A stretch of DNA of 64,000 nt, from contig NC_063988.1 of assembly GCF_932276165.1 (NCBI RefSeq), positions 8,494,001-8,558,000 on the forward strand. Reading direction: 5' to 3'. The DNA is from Plutella xylostella. Its lineage: Eukaryota; Arthropoda; Insecta; Lepidoptera; Plutellidae. The notes beneath the pieces were generated by a model. The model was given only the letters and a program-made list of their open reading frames with translations, was not told where the DNA came from and made no database searches. Shown here one piece after another: positions 63,880 to 64,000 of the stretch (positions are counted from its first letter, which is position 1; each line of letters begins with the position of its first letter). The translations under genes were made by a program, and so were the position numbers.

Positions 63880-64000
63880 TGTTGTCGTCATGAGATAATT
63901 TAAAGATGCATTGGTTTTGTGAAGTAAGTATCTGGTTCGATTCCTGATCGATGTCTTGTTATAGCAATACACAATAACAAGCTCTTTCATTATTAACACC

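Overview
The window looks like intergenic or intronic nuclear DNA from a lepidopteran insect, probably a noctuoid moth. The composition is AT-rich and there is no bacterial-style gene packing. The repeats are of recognisably lepidopteran type: tRNA-derived SINEs resembling the HaSE1/HaSE2 families known from Helicoverpa, Lep1-like miniature Helitrons with a (GACA)n core, RTE-type LINE tails, and many hairpin MITEs. Family names come from memory of the motifs, not from a search. I see no complete multi-exon host gene. The only host-gene candidates are a short C2H2 zinc-finger C-terminus near 43.6 kb (minus strand) and a weak exon-like stretch near 27.2 kb.

Layout. 0-6.3 kb: a tandem duplication at the left edge, a hAT-like element (867-2127) carrying ATTCGC arrays and a decayed Tc1/mariner-type transposase fragment, a HaSE2-like SINE, a CpG-rich patch and MITEs. 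6.3-11.6 kb: a very young Ty3/Gypsy LTR retrotransposon with 374-bp LTRs that differ at one position and a TATA target duplication. Its Gag-Pol reading frame begins inside the 5' LTR and is broken by an internal deletion in the integrase C-terminus. 11.7-16.1 kb: SINEs, a Helitron, full and half copies of a TA-flanked MITE family (CAGGGTGTTGC ends), and LINE tails. 16.4-18.8 kb: two 141-bp hairpin MITEs flanking an 818-bp element with GGGTAACGTAACGTACC ends. 18.9-48.3 kb: sparse decayed repeats, several hairpin MITEs, a TATA+initiator core promoter at 31.74 kb, a CTACGCG minisatellite at 37.7 kb, and the zinc-finger remnant. 48.3-49.8 kb: a 5'-truncated RTE-type LINE on the minus strand, ending in a perfect 36-bp palindrome. 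51.0-52.0 kb: a Helitron split by a 756-bp element with a 9-bp target duplication. 53.2-55.1 kb: a MITE split by a 1.65-kb fold-back element with arms of about 570 bp. 56.4-61.4 kb: a second copy of the GGGTAACG element split by a 4,153-bp insert flanked by TTAA; the insert contains a dead R1-type reverse transcriptase. 61.6-64 kb: more Helitrons, a hairpin MITE and a SINE head.

Almost all structure here comes from mobile elements landing in one another. Insertion order can be read directly in at least four nests, because a second intact copy of the host repeat supplies the empty site. The most unusual items are the TTAA-flanked 4.15-kb insert, the 1.65-kb fold-back element, the LINE-end palindrome, and the Gypsy element that starts Gag within its LTR.
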